64,000 nt of DNA from Pseudomonas sp. MWU13-2105 (GTDB lineage Bacteria; Pseudomonadota; Gammaproteobacteria; Pseudomonadales; Pseudomonadaceae), in the NCBI RefSeq assembly GCF_023242315.1, contig NZ_JALLIY010000010.1, forward strand, positions 1 through 64,000, read 5' to 3'. The notes under the pieces are model-generated. The model had not been told where the DNA came from and made no database searches. It worked only from the letters and a program-made list of their open reading frames with translations. Positions 43,689 to 52,163 of the stretch are shown here, piece after piece. How positions within the stretch are numbered: position 1 is the stretch's first letter; each line of letters begins with the position of its first letter. A program made the position numbers and the translations under genes.

Positions 43689-44831
43689 ATGCCCAACTTC
43701 GCTGAACTCTTGCAACAGGGCGGTTCCCACGCCTGGCTGTACTTCCCGAGCGCGATCCTGCTCGGCGCCCTGCATGGCCTGGAACCCGGTCATTCGAAAA
43801 CCATGATGGCGGCGTTTATCGTGGCGATCCGGGGCTCGGTCAAACAGGCCGTATTGCTGGGCCTGGCCGCGACGCTGTCGCACACCGCGGTAGTCTGGTT
43901 GGTGGCCATCGGCGGCATGTACCTGGGCAAGGGCCTGGACGCCCAGACCACCGAGCCTTACTTCCAGCTCGCGTCCTCGGCGCTGATCATTCTGATTGCA
44001 CTCTGGATGCTCTGGCGCACCTGGCGTGGCGAGCAGATGTTCAAGTTCGAGCAAGGCGCTGACCATCATCATGGCGAGCATGATCATGCTCATGATCACC
44101 ATGATGAAACACAGCGGATCGATACCGGGCACGGCCGCGTCGAACTGTCGATTTTTGAACAGGGCATGCCGCCGCACTGGCGCATGAAGACGTTGAGCGG
44201 CCATGCCTGGTCGGCTGCGGATGTGCGCCTGACGACTACCCGTCCAGACGGCAGCACCCAGACCTTTGCATTCGTCGAGCGCGAAGGGTTCCTCGAGTCG
44301 ACGGTCGATATCCCGGAGCCGCATGAATTCAGCGCGCGCCTGAGTCTCGGGCATGCCGGGCACTCCCATGATTACGACCTGGAGTACCAGGAGCATGATC
44401 ACGGGCATGTGCATTCCGAGCTGGAAGGCCTGGAACTGTCGATTGACGGCTATCAGGATGCCCATGAACGAGCGCATGCCAATGATATCCGCAAGCGCTT
44501 TACCAACCGCGAGGTCACCACCGGGCAGGTCATAGTGTTCGGTCTGACCGGCGGCTTGATCCCTTGTCCGGCGGCCATCACCGTCTTGTTGCTGTGTCTT
44601 CAGGTCAAGGAGGTTGCGCTGGGCGGGATGCTGGTCCTGAGCTTCAGCATCGGCCTGGCGTTGACCCTGGTCACGGTGGGGGTTGCCGCGGCGATTGGCG
44701 CCCGGCAAGCCTCCAACCGTTGGCCTTGGCTGGGCAGCGTTGCGCGCCGGGCACCTTACCTGTCCAGCGTGTTGATCATCGGTGTCGGCCTGTACGTGGG
44801 CATCCATGGCTGGATCGGCCTGAACGCCTGA
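43689..44831 (+). CDS. rcnA: Nickel/cobalt efflux protein RcnA
   Basis: A 380-residue inner-membrane transporter of the NicO/RcnA family. The first membrane block carries LGALHGLEPGHSKTMM, and a long His-rich loop (HHHGEHDHAHDHHDE near residue 126 and more His near 225-245) sits in the middle, as in RcnA. The last block contains GGLIPCPAAITVLLL. It exports Ni2+ and Co2+. It forms a two-gene unit with rcnR. Confidence 0.92.
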   Translation: MPNFAELLQQGGSHAWLYFPSAILLGALHGLEPGHSKTMMAAFIVAIRGSVKQAVLLGLAATLSHTAVVWLVAIGGMYLGKGLDAQTTEPYFQLASSALIILIALWMLWRTWRGEQMFKFEQGADHHHGEHDHAHDHHDETQRIDTGHGRVELSIFEQGMPPHWRMKTLSGHAWSAADVRLTTTRPDGSTQTFAFVEREGFLESTVDIPEPHEFSARLSLGHAGHSHDYDLEYQEHDHGHVHSELEGLELSIDGYQDAHERAHANDIRKRFTNREVTTGQVIVFGLTGGLIPCPAAITVLLLCLQVKEVALGGMLVLSFSIGLALTLVTVGVAAAIGARQASNRWPWLGSVARRAPYLSSVLIIGVGLYVGIHGWIGLNA

Positions 44832-44917
44832 GTCCCTGGACTCAGCCGTCAGGTCGCGCGGTTCGTGGCGGCAGCCGCTGCCGCCACGCTACCGTCCAAG
44901 CCGTCTGAAACCATGGG

Positions 44918-45358
44918 TCAATTGCCAGGATACTCGGCGATTACCTGATCGGCGTCGGATTGGCTCTGGCCTATCACCTGATAGGCCTGTTTGCTGGGGC
45001 CACTGTCCATTCCCGGCGAGCCCATGGGCATGCCGGGCACGGCGATTCCGACGAGGTCGGGGTGGTTCTTCAAGTCGCGGATCTGTGCGGCGGGCACATG
45101 CCCTTCGACGAATTTACCGTCGATCACGGCGGTGTGGCAGGAAGCCAGGCGCGGTGCAACGCCAAGGCGCTGTTTGACTTCGCTCATATTCGGTTCGACG
45201 TGGTCGCGAACGCTGAAGCCATTGCTTTCAAGATGCTTGATCCAGGCCTTGCAGCAGCCGCAGTTCGGGTCGCGGTAGACGTCGATGACCTCGGCCGCTT
45301 GGGCCGCTCCGGTCAGCAACAAGGCGCTGAGCATGGCGATGCGTAATCGGGTGTTCAT
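44918..45358 (-). CDS. DUF411 copper-related periplasmic protein
   Basis: A 146-residue DUF411 protein with a signal peptide (MLSALLLTGAAQAAE) and the cysteine motif DPNCGCCKAW (C33, C35, C36) plus a later Cys in LASCHTAVI. Such proteins accompany copper ATPases and bind or carry Cu in the periplasm. A CueR-type site lies 84 bases upstream, so it may be transcribed independently of the ATPase. Confidence 0.85.
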   Translation of the reverse strand: MNTRLRIAMLSALLLTGAAQAAEVIDVYRDPNCGCCKAWIKHLESNGFSVRDHVEPNMSEVKQRLGVAPRLASCHTAVIDGKFVEGHVPAAQIRDLKNHPDLVGIAVPGMPMGSPGMDSGPSKQAYQVIGQSQSDADQVIAEYPGN

Positions 45359-45441
45359 GGGGGGTCTCCCGTTCAAAAAACAGCACTTGCCGACAGCAGC
45401 AAGCGCGCTGCGGCTTTTTTCTGGTTCCGGCTTTATCCTCA

Positions 45442-45465
45442 ACCTTTCCATGGTGGCAAGGTCAA
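45442..45465 (-). promoter_or_regulatory. CueR-type (MerR family) promoter box
   Basis: On the minus strand, TTGACC overlaps ACCTTGCC, then a short spacer, then GGAAAGGT. This inverted ACCTT...AAGGT element overlapping a -35 hexamer is the form bound by CueR in copper-induced copA promoters. A plausible -10 (AGGATA or GAGGAT) follows at the long spacing usual for MerR sites. It drives the DUF411 gene. CueR itself is not in this window. Confidence 0.75.
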
Positions 45466-45480
45466 GCCGGCTTCCCTGGC

Positions 45481-47667
45481 TCAAACTATCGAAACACGGC
45501 GCAGGCGCAAAGCGTTGAACACCACCGATGCCGAGCTGACGCTCATGGCCAGGGCGGCAATCAGTGGGGACAGCAGGTGACCGCTCAGCGGGTAGAGCAA
45601 GCCGGCGGCCAGCGGGATGCCCATGGCGTTGTAGAGGAAAGCGAACGTCAGATTCTGGTGCATGTTTCGCACCGTGGCCAGCGACAGGCCGCGAGCCCGC
45701 AGGATGCCGAGCAGGTCGCCCTTGACCAGGGTGACCTGGGCACTGCTCATTGCCACATCGGTGCCGGTGCCCATGGCGATACCCACGTCGGCGCGGGCCA
45801 GTGCGGGGGCATCGTTGATACCGTCGCCGGCCATCGCCACGCGGTGTCCGGCTTGTTGCAGCGCCGCGACCAGGCGTTCCTTGTCTTGCGGTTTGACCTC
45901 GCCATGCACCTCCTCGATACCCAGTTGGCGAGCTACCGAGCGCGCGGTGCCGAGGCCGTCGCCAGTCGCCATGATCACCCTGACTCCATCTGCCTGCAAA
46001 CGCTCCACTGCCTGTTTCGAGGTCGGCTTGATGGGGTCGGCAACCGCCAGCCAGCCTGCCAGGACGCCATTGACCGCCAGGTACATGATGCTCGTGCCGT
46101 CGCCGCGTAGCTTCTCGGCCCGCGCTTGCAAGCGCTCGGTGGTGAGGCCCGCTTCCTGCATCAACAGCGTATTGCCCAACTGCAGGTGGTGACCCTCGAC
46201 CAGGCCGCTGACGCCAATACCGGAGGCGGACTCGAAGTTTTCCGCTGGGCTCAGTCTCAGGCCGATGGCGCGGGCTTGTTTGACGATCGCCTGGGCCAGC
46301 GGATGCTCGCTGCCCTGATCGAGGCTCGCGGCTAGGCGCAGCACTTCCTGCTGAGTAAATCCGGGGACGGCCTCGACGCTGTGGAACTCGGGTCGACCTT
46401 CGGTGAGAGTGCCGGTCTTGTCGACGATCAGGATATCTATCTTGCGCAGGTTCTCGATGGCGGCGGCATCGCGAAACAACACACCGCTGCCCGCTGCCTT
46501 GCCGGTGGCGACCATGACCGACATCGGTGTTGCCAGGCCAAGGGCACAGGGACAGGCGATGATCATGACCGCGACGGCATTGATCAGGCCGAACACCCAG
46601 CTTGGCTCGGGGCCCCACAGGCCCCAGCCGAGTAGCGTCAGCGCGGCGATACTGATCACCACCATGACGAAGTAACCGGCAATCACATCGGCCAGACGTT
46701 GCATCGGCGCTTTTGAGCGTTGGGCCTGCACCACCAACTGTACAATCTGTGCGAGCAGGGTGGCCGAGCCGATTTTCTGCGCCAGCATCACCAAGCTGCC
46801 GTGGCTGTTGAGGGTCGCGCCGATCAAGGGGGCGCCCGGTCGCTTCATCGTCGGTATCGGCTCGCCGGTGAGCATCGACTCGTCCACGGCGCTTTCACCT
46901 TCGAGCACCTGGCCGTCGACCGGCACTTTTTCCCCCGGTCGCACCCGTAGCCGGTCACCGCTCTGTACGTGAGCCAGGGGGATGTCTTGTTCCGTACCAT
47001 CGGCATTGATCCGTCGGGCTGTTTTCGGGGCCAGTCCAAGCAGCGACTTGATGGCCGCCGAGGTTTGCGAGCGCGCCTTGAGTTCGAGCATCTGGCCGAG
47101 CAAGGTCAGCGAGATGATCACGGCCGCCGCCTCGAAGTACACGCCGATGCGGCCCGCCATCATGAAGTGGCTGGGGAAGGCGCCGGGGACCAGGGTGGCG
47201 ACGACGCTGTACAGGTAGGCCGCCGCGGTACCGAGGCTGATCAGCGTCCACATGTTCGGGCTACGCTGAACCAGCGAACGCACGCCGCGCCGATAAAACG
47301 GCCAGCCGGCCCACAGCACGACGGGGCTGGCCAGTCCGAATTCGAGCCAGTTTTGCGTGCTGCCGTGGAACAGCACCAGGGCGTGGCCACCCATGGCCAG
47401 CAGGGTGACGATCACGGTCAATGGCAAGGTCCACCAGAAGCGCCGGGTGAAGTCCTTGAGTTCGGGGTTGTCTTCTTCCTCGGGTTCGGCAATCACCGGC
47501 TCCAGGGTCATACCGCACTTCGGGCAATTGCCGGGGCCGATCTGGCGGATTTCCGGATGCATGGGGCAGGTGTATTCCGTGGCCACCGCGGGTGCCGCTG
47601 TTGCAACCTGCTCGATTTCAGACTGGGCTATTGGGGGGTGCCCATGATGGTGTTCGGCGCCGTGCAT
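45481..47667 (-). CDS. copA: Copper-translocating P1B-type ATPase
   Basis: A 728-residue P1B ATPase. Its N-terminus has a heavy-metal-binding domain with YTCPMHP (about 32-38) and CPKCGM (48-53) instead of HMA domains. The membrane CPC motif (IACPCALGLATPMS), phosphorylation site DKTGTLTEGR and hinge GDGINDAPALARADVGIAMG are intact. It pumps Cu+ out of the cytoplasm, either for detoxification or to supply cuproenzymes. It is the fourth gene of a five-gene copper cluster that begins at an ANR/DNR box. DUF411 lies downstream with its own CueR site. Confidence 0.9.
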   Translation of the reverse strand: MHGAEHHHGHPPIAQSEIEQVATAAPAVATEYTCPMHPEIRQIGPGNCPKCGMTLEPVIAEPEEEDNPELKDFTRRFWWTLPLTVIVTLLAMGGHALVLFHGSTQNWLEFGLASPVVLWAGWPFYRRGVRSLVQRSPNMWTLISLGTAAAYLYSVVATLVPGAFPSHFMMAGRIGVYFEAAAVIISLTLLGQMLELKARSQTSAAIKSLLGLAPKTARRINADGTEQDIPLAHVQSGDRLRVRPGEKVPVDGQVLEGESAVDESMLTGEPIPTMKRPGAPLIGATLNSHGSLVMLAQKIGSATLLAQIVQLVVQAQRSKAPMQRLADVIAGYFVMVVISIAALTLLGWGLWGPEPSWVFGLINAVAVMIIACPCALGLATPMSVMVATGKAAGSGVLFRDAAAIENLRKIDILIVDKTGTLTEGRPEFHSVEAVPGFTQQEVLRLAASLDQGSEHPLAQAIVKQARAIGLRLSPAENFESASGIGVSGLVEGHHLQLGNTLLMQEAGLTTERLQARAEKLRGDGTSIMYLAVNGVLAGWLAVADPIKPTSKQAVERLQADGVRVIMATGDGLGTARSVARQLGIEEVHGEVKPQDKERLVAALQQAGHRVAMAGDGINDAPALARADVGIAMGTGTDVAMSSAQVTLVKGDLLGILRARGLSLATVRNMHQNLTFAFLYNAMGIPLAAGLLYPLSGHLLSPLIAALAMSVSSASVVFNALRLRRVSIV

Positions 47668-47670
47668 GAA

Positions 47671-47922
47671 TTAATTCCTTTTTTCATCCGGGGTGGAAGC
47701 TGAGTTTTCTCCGTGATGTCCGTGACCACCGTGGTGGTGCCCGAAGAAATGCATCAGCGGGCACAACAGCAAAATCATATAGGGCAGCAGGCCCAGCACA
47801 TGGCCATAGTGCTCCCTGGCCAGATAGAACATCCCGATCAGCAGTAGCATGCCTAGTGCCATGCCGGCTCGGCTTCTCCAGAAGGTCGGTGAGGTGTTGC
47901 TGGGGTGCGGGGAATTAATCAT
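47671..47922 (-). CDS. DUF2933 small membrane protein
   Basis: An 83-residue protein with two membrane segments and a His-rich C-terminal region (HFFGHHHGGHGHHG), the usual form of DUF2933 proteins found beside copper ATPases. It may bind metal at the membrane. It ends three bases before the ATPase start, so the two are co-transcribed. Confidence 0.82.
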   Translation of the reverse strand: MINSPHPSNTSPTFWRSRAGMALGMLLLIGMFYLAREHYGHVLGLLPYMILLLCPLMHFFGHHHGGHGHHGENSASTPDEKRN

Positions 47923-47966
47923 GGTCCTGTACTCCCGAAAGAATGCTGTCCAGTGGTTCGATGCCT

Positions 47967-48007
47967 GGCGATTTCACCCTGGCCATGCCGGCCAGGGTGA
48001 AATCGCC
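47967..48007. repeat. 18-bp perfect inverted repeat
   Basis: GGCGATTTCACCCTGGCC is repeated in inverse after a five-base loop (ATGCC) in the gap between the DUF2933 and Met-rich genes. There is no T-tract on the minus strand after it, so it is not a classical terminator for this operon. It may tune mRNA stability or partial termination inside the operon. Confidence 0.75.
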
Positions 48008-48034
48008 GTTGCAGCTACATCGCTATGCCAGGGA

Positions 48035-48427
48035 TCACTTGCCCATGGGCATTTTCATCATGCTCGACTGTTGATCCATCATCTTCATCATCATGTTCAT
48101 CATTCCCATGCTGCCGTTGTTGCCGGACATGCCCATGCCGTTACAGTTTTGTTGCAGCATGCCCATGCCGTCTTTCATCGTCTTCATGCCTTCCTGCATG
48201 GCCGCTCTTCGCTCGGCGGGGGTCTTGGCGGCGAGCATTTTGTCGCGTGCCGCCTGCATCTTTTGCATTTGTTCGGTCATGGCCTTGTTCTGCATGGGCG
48301 TGCTTGTGTCGCTGGTTTGAGCCGGCGCGGTCGGCGTCTGTTCCGGCTGTGGCGTCTCGGCGGCCGAGACGATGAGCGGGCTGCTTACAAGCAAGGCGGC
48401 AAGGATCAGTTTCAATGAGCTATGCAT
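48035..48427 (-). CDS. Met-rich periplasmic protein
   Basis: A 130-residue protein with a signal peptide (LILAALLVSSPLIVSAAE) and a C-terminal tail dense in Met (GSMGMMNMMMKMMDQQSSMMKMP). The tail is typical of periplasmic copper-binding proteins. No closer family is recognised. Likely role: Cu binding under the same control as the ATPase. Confidence 0.75.
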   Translation of the reverse strand: MHSSLKLILAALLVSSPLIVSAAETPQPEQTPTAPAQTSDTSTPMQNKAMTEQMQKMQAARDKMLAAKTPAERRAAMQEGMKTMKDGMGMLQQNCNGMGMSGNNGSMGMMNMMMKMMDQQSSMMKMPMGK

Positions 48428-48527
48428 GGCAATCTCCAGAGGGTGAGGACAACACAGGTAAAAGCAAGCCGCGCCGGATTGGCGCAGTCAGGGGTAGCGG
48501 CCGGGGTTCGGCGCGCTGAAAGTCGCT

Positions 48528-48923
48528 TTAATCGTTGAAACGGACGAAAATCAGGCGGGCAGGCGGCTTGGCTGGTGCAAGGCGCCGTAGTACGAGAAAG
48601 GGAAAAACAGACAGCGTGGCGGGGTACAACAGGAGCAACGCGGGGATCAGCAACAGCAACGTCCAACTGAACAAGTCGAACGCTTGAAAATGCGGCGAAG
48701 GACTCACGGCTATCGCCGTATCGGCACAGTGTTGCAGGCAACCAGAGCTATGGGCAGCGTGGCTGGCGCCATCTTGCGCGGTGTTCAGCGAAGCATGGCT
48801 GGTAACCGGATTGTGCTCGGGAAGTACCAGGCATCCCTGGCTCGCCGCCAAGCCAAAGGCCAACAGCCAGAGCACGATGGCCAGGCGTATGAACCTTGGT
48901 TGACGATGGCGAAACCAGTACAT
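48528..48923 (-). CDS. Small membrane protein of copper cluster, unknown function
   Basis: A 131-residue protein with an N-terminal hydrophobic signal or anchor (LAIVLWLLAFGLAASQGC), a His-rich middle and a second strong membrane segment (LFSWTLLLLIPALLLLYPATLS). Two Cys lie in the middle region (GCLQHC), so metal binding is possible. The first gene of the copper cluster, starting 67 bases from the ANR/DNR box. No family is assigned. Confidence 0.65.
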   Translation of the reverse strand: MYWFRHRQPRFIRLAIVLWLLAFGLAASQGCLVLPEHNPVTSHASLNTAQDGASHAAHSSGCLQHCADTAIAVSPSPHFQAFDLFSWTLLLLIPALLLLYPATLSVFPFLVLRRLAPAKPPARLIFVRFND

Positions 48924-48989
48924 GACGCTTCCCCGGAATGGGTGACGGGTTGTGGTTTTTTCAAACTACAGAACCTCGAAGTGCCGCGA

Positions 48990-49003
48990 TTGATCTACAT
49001 CAA
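48990..49003 (-). promoter_or_regulatory. ANR/DNR (FNR-type) box
   Basis: TTGAT-CTAC-ATCAA, a perfect FNR-type site. The centre is about 74 bases upstream of the ATG at 48923; a site centred at -41.5 would give a leader of about 32 bases. No plus-strand gene starts nearby, so the copper cluster is the likely target. It would switch on at low oxygen or with nitric oxide. Confidence 0.75.
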
Positions 49004-49027
49004 AGTATGCCGTCGGGTGACGCTGAT

Positions 49028-50059
49028 TCAAGCGTCGGTAGCTGCGGCGCCACGGCGTTCCCGTCGCGCGGACTCCAGCCAGATCACCAGCGCCAGCAGG
49101 CTGCCACCGGCTATCAGCAGACTCAGCAGCCAACCCAGGGTCTCGGCGATCTGGGTGAAGAACAGGGTGTAGAGCTGGATGATGAAGAAGGTTGAGCCAT
49201 AGCCCACCAGCATGCCGAAACGCAAACGGATCCCCAGCGCCAGAATCCCCAGGCTGACCAGCCCCCAGAGCAGGTTATACAGCACCAGTTCACCGGCATC
49301 GGCCAGGTGCCAGGGGCCATCGATCAGCTCGTAGCTGCCAAACAGCGACAGCAGCCACAGGGACATTTCGCCGACAAACAAGCCGCAGGAAATCCACACC
49401 TTGGCAAAGCCGCCATAACGCCCCAGCCACCCGGCCTCGCCGCGCAGATGCAGCACGCCCGCCGCGATCAACGCGAGCGCCGCGCCGAGAAAGCGCAGCG
49501 GGTAGTTCATGCCGAACCAGTAAGCGCCCCAGCCGGACTGATAGCCGCTGCGCCCGCCAAACCAGACAAAGAACAGCACGCTGCACAGGGTCAACAGCAA
49601 GACATTGTTCAGGGCATAACTGAGCACCAGCAGGATCAGCAGATCGACCAGCAGCAGCGCCGGCCAGTTGCCCGAGCCATCCGAATAGATCATGCCCAGC
49701 ACGAAACTGCTGCCGATCAAGGCAAAGCCGCCGAGCAACTCAAGGGTGCCGCCCAGCAGTTTCAGCTGCCTGCCGATCAACCAGCGCCCGCCAACCAGTA
49801 GCCCCAGGGTTGCCAGCGCCAGGCTGGCGGCCAGTTTCGGCAGGGTGAATTCCAGGTGTTCGCGCAGAAACAGCAGCAACCCCGCCGCCAGGCTGATCGC
49901 GCCAAAGGTCAGGAACCAGCGACCCAGCGAGCGCCAGTCCCAGCGCGTCAGTACATAACGCTCGCCGATCCGTGCGTGCTGGTCGATGTCGATCTGGCCG
50001 TCTCGCAGCCATTGATCCAGTGCGTTGTGCACCTGTTGATTACGCTGATCCGGGCTCAT
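49028..50059 (-). CDS. DUF4401 membrane protein
   Basis: A 343-residue membrane protein with about ten hydrophobic segments after a short soluble start (QVHNALDQWLRDGQIDIDQHARIGERY). This is the DUF4401 partner of DUF2157. It overlaps the DUF2157 gene by ATGA, so the two are co-translated. The third member often found with the pair, a GDYXXLXY protein, is not seen downstream. Function unknown. Confidence 0.85.
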   Translation of the reverse strand: MSPDQRNQQVHNALDQWLRDGQIDIDQHARIGERYVLTRWDWRSLGRWFLTFGAISLAAGLLLFLREHLEFTLPKLAASLALATLGLLVGGRWLIGRQLKLLGGTLELLGGFALIGSSFVLGMIYSDGSGNWPALLLVDLLILLVLSYALNNVLLLTLCSVLFFVWFGGRSGYQSGWGAYWFGMNYPLRFLGAALALIAAGVLHLRGEAGWLGRYGGFAKVWISCGLFVGEMSLWLLSLFGSYELIDGPWHLADAGELVLYNLLWGLVSLGILALGIRLRFGMLVGYGSTFFIIQLYTLFFTQIAETLGWLLSLLIAGGSLLALVIWLESARRERRGAAATDA

Positions 50060-51045
50060 TGTGCCGCTCCCTTGGTGCGCAGGGCCATGCGCTCGAACGA
50101 CCAGCCGAGTAACAGGCCGATGAGCCCGGCCAGCGCGAAAAACGTTGCGATACCCAGGTGGTCCCAGGAGTACTCATAAAAGCGCGTGTACAGGTCGATG
50201 CCCAGGAACACCACGGCGAAACCGGTAAAGCTCGGATGCTTGAAGCGCGCGCCGACCACCAGTTGCCCGATGGCCGCCAGGGTAAACAGCCAGGTCCACA
50301 GGCGCGGGTCGCGGCCCAGGTCATCCAGGCTGAGAAACCAGAGGGAACAATTGAGGTAGAGCAGCCCGAAGATCACATACAGCCGGCCAAACCCGCAGAA
50401 GCGGCGCAACGCGCGCTCCTCGGCCAGTTGGTGAGATAAACCCAATACCGCCGCCAGCGCGGCAATGACCGCCATCGAGCGTGGGTCCTGGATGTTGAAA
50501 AAATAGCCGCCGTTCCCGACGTACCGGCCCCAGGCCCCAAGCCCGTGGAATGCGCACAGCAGGCCGAGGAGCAGCGGCCAGCGCAAACGATAACGGTAGG
50601 CGGTGAGAACGCTCAGCAGCGCCGTGATCAACAGCGCCAACGGCACATTGCCAAGCTCACCCTCGTAATTATTTGACGAGCCCAGCAACAGGCTGGCGCC
50701 GATCAGGACCAGGCCGATGGTCAGGAGCGCCACACCGGTGACCGGCGCGCGCCGGGCCGGATCGCGTGCCATGCGCACACCGACCCACCACAAGCCGGCC
50801 CCGGCGCAGAAAAACAGCACGGCGCCGACCATCACCGACTGGCTGAACAGGCTCAGGCCCCCCAGCACCGCCATGCCGATCAGCAGGACCGCACCGATTC
50901 CCAGCCATTGCAGCACGCTGGACAACAGTTGTCCCGGTTGCTCGTACGGTGCGCTCAGGCGCTTGCGGGCTTCGGCATCGATCAGGCCACGGTGATGCCA
51001 GTCGGCGATTTCGTGAACCAGCAGCTGCTTTGTCGTTTTTCTCAT
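50056..51045 (-). CDS. DUF2157 membrane protein
   Basis: A 329-residue protein with a short N-terminal segment (QLLVHEIADWHHRGLIDAEARKRL) followed by about ten membrane segments. Start 51045 matches the family N-terminus; the open frame extends to 51111. DUF2157 proteins are of unknown function and occur with DUF4401. Confidence 0.85.
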   Translation of the reverse strand: MRKTTKQLLVHEIADWHHRGLIDAEARKRLSAPYEQPGQLLSSVLQWLGIGAVLLIGMAVLGGLSLFSQSVMVGAVLFFCAGAGLWWVGVRMARDPARRAPVTGVALLTIGLVLIGASLLLGSSNNYEGELGNVPLALLITALLSVLTAYRYRLRWPLLLGLLCAFHGLGAWGRYVGNGGYFFNIQDPRSMAVIAALAAVLGLSHQLAEERALRRFCGFGRLYVIFGLLYLNCSLWFLSLDDLGRDPRLWTWLFTLAAIGQLVVGARFKHPSFTGFAVVFLGIDLYTRFYEYSWDHLGIATFFALAGLIGLLLGWSFERMALRTKGAAQ

Positions 51046-51191
51046 GGTGTCCAGCGATCCGTGATGTGAAAAATCCAATGACCTACAGAACATTAGTGTC
51101 ATTCTCAACACGCGGCGTCACATTTTGAAAACCGAAGTCTGCTCAGGCTCCACACCGCTGCGGGCGGCGGCCTTTGCGCCGCACGACAGGA

Positions 51192-52163
51192 TCAGCCTTG
51201 CACATGGCACCTGACCCGCTGCACCTCCTCTCCCAGCAAGGCCTGGGGTTTCTCGCAGCCGCTCGTGCACAGGCTGCAGCGCTCACGAAAGAAACAGCCC
51301 TGCGGAAGGCGCCGGTTCCCCGGCAGTTCGGTCGGCGCCGCCAGCTGTTCCGCATGCAGGGGGACGCCGAGGCGCGGCACCGCTTCGAGCAGCAGGCGTG
51401 TGTACGGGTGACGTGGCTGCTCCAGCACCTGGGCGGCGCTGCCCAGTTCGACGATCTGCCCCAGGTACATCACCGCCACCCGGTCGGCCATATGCCGTAC
51501 GACCGAGACGTTATGGGAGATCAGGATGTAGGTCAGGTTGCGCGCGCGTTGCAGCTCCGCCAGCAGGTTGAGGATTTGCGCCTGCACCGAGATGTCCAGC
51601 GCCGAGGTCGGTTCGTCGAGGACAATGATGTCCGGGTCGGACGACAGCGCGCGGGCAATCGCGATGCGCTGGCGCTGGCCACCGGAAAACTGATGGGGGA
51701 AGCGGTCCAGGTACTCCGGGCGTATGCCGACCTGGGCCGCGACCCTGGCCGCGATCTCGCGCATCTGTGCCCGCGGTGCATGCCCCCGGGCGTACAGCGG
51801 CTCGGTGATGATCCTCCAGATCGGCAGGCGTGGATCAAGCGAGGATTGCGGGTCCTGGAACACGATCTGCACATTGCTGCTGGCCTGGCCATCGGCGCGA
51901 GCGGCCCAGCTCAGCGCGCCGCTGCTCGGTGCCAGCAAGCCCATCAACAGCTGCGCCAGGGTGCTTTTGCCGCAACCCGACTCACCGACGATACCCAGGG
52001 TTTCGCCAGCCCTGACCTGCAGGTCGATGCCGTTCAGCGCATGGGCGTAACCCCGTGGTCGGCCCAGCCAGTCATTGCTCACCGGGAACCGGACGCGCAC
52101 ATCCTCCAGCCGCAGAATCTCGGGCGCCATGTCGGTCATGGCGCCAATCACAGCACTGTTCAT
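51192..52163 (-). CDS. Dipeptide/oligopeptide ABC ATPase (DppF-like)
   Basis: A 323-residue ATPase with Walker A GESGCGKST, signature FSGGQRQRIAIARAL, Walker B DIIVLDEPTSALD and a C-terminal oligopeptide/dipeptide motif with Cys residues (GCFFRERCSLCTSGCEKPQ), possibly for an iron-sulfur cluster. The start at 52163 shares its first base with the DppD stop. It energises the peptide importer with DppD. Confidence 0.92.
   Translation of the reverse strand: MNSAVIGAMTDMAPEILRLEDVRVRFPVSNDWLGRPRGYAHALNGIDLQVRAGETLGIVGESGCGKSTLAQLLMGLLAPSSGALSWAARADGQASSNVQIVFQDPQSSLDPRLPIWRIITEPLYARGHAPRAQMREIAARVAAQVGIRPEYLDRFPHQFSGGQRQRIAIARALSSDPDIIVLDEPTSALDISVQAQILNLLAELQRARNLTYILISHNVSVVRHMADRVAVMYLGQIVELGSAAQVLEQPRHPYTRLLLEAVPRLGVPLHAEQLAAPTELPGNRRLPQGCFFRERCSLCTSGCEKPQALLGEEVQRVRCHVQG

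Noticed and set aside
45390..45425. Hairpin with T-run downstream, seen between DUF411 and copA
   Set aside because: Its T-run is on the plus strand, where no gene ends. On the minus strand it would lie in the DUF411 leader, but pairing is imperfect, so I did not list it as a terminator or attenuator.
44918..46618. 566-codon minus frame that includes the DUF411 sequence
   Set aside because: Only the last 146 codons are real DUF411; the rest is an out-of-frame reading of the copA gene, and a signal peptide begins at 45358.
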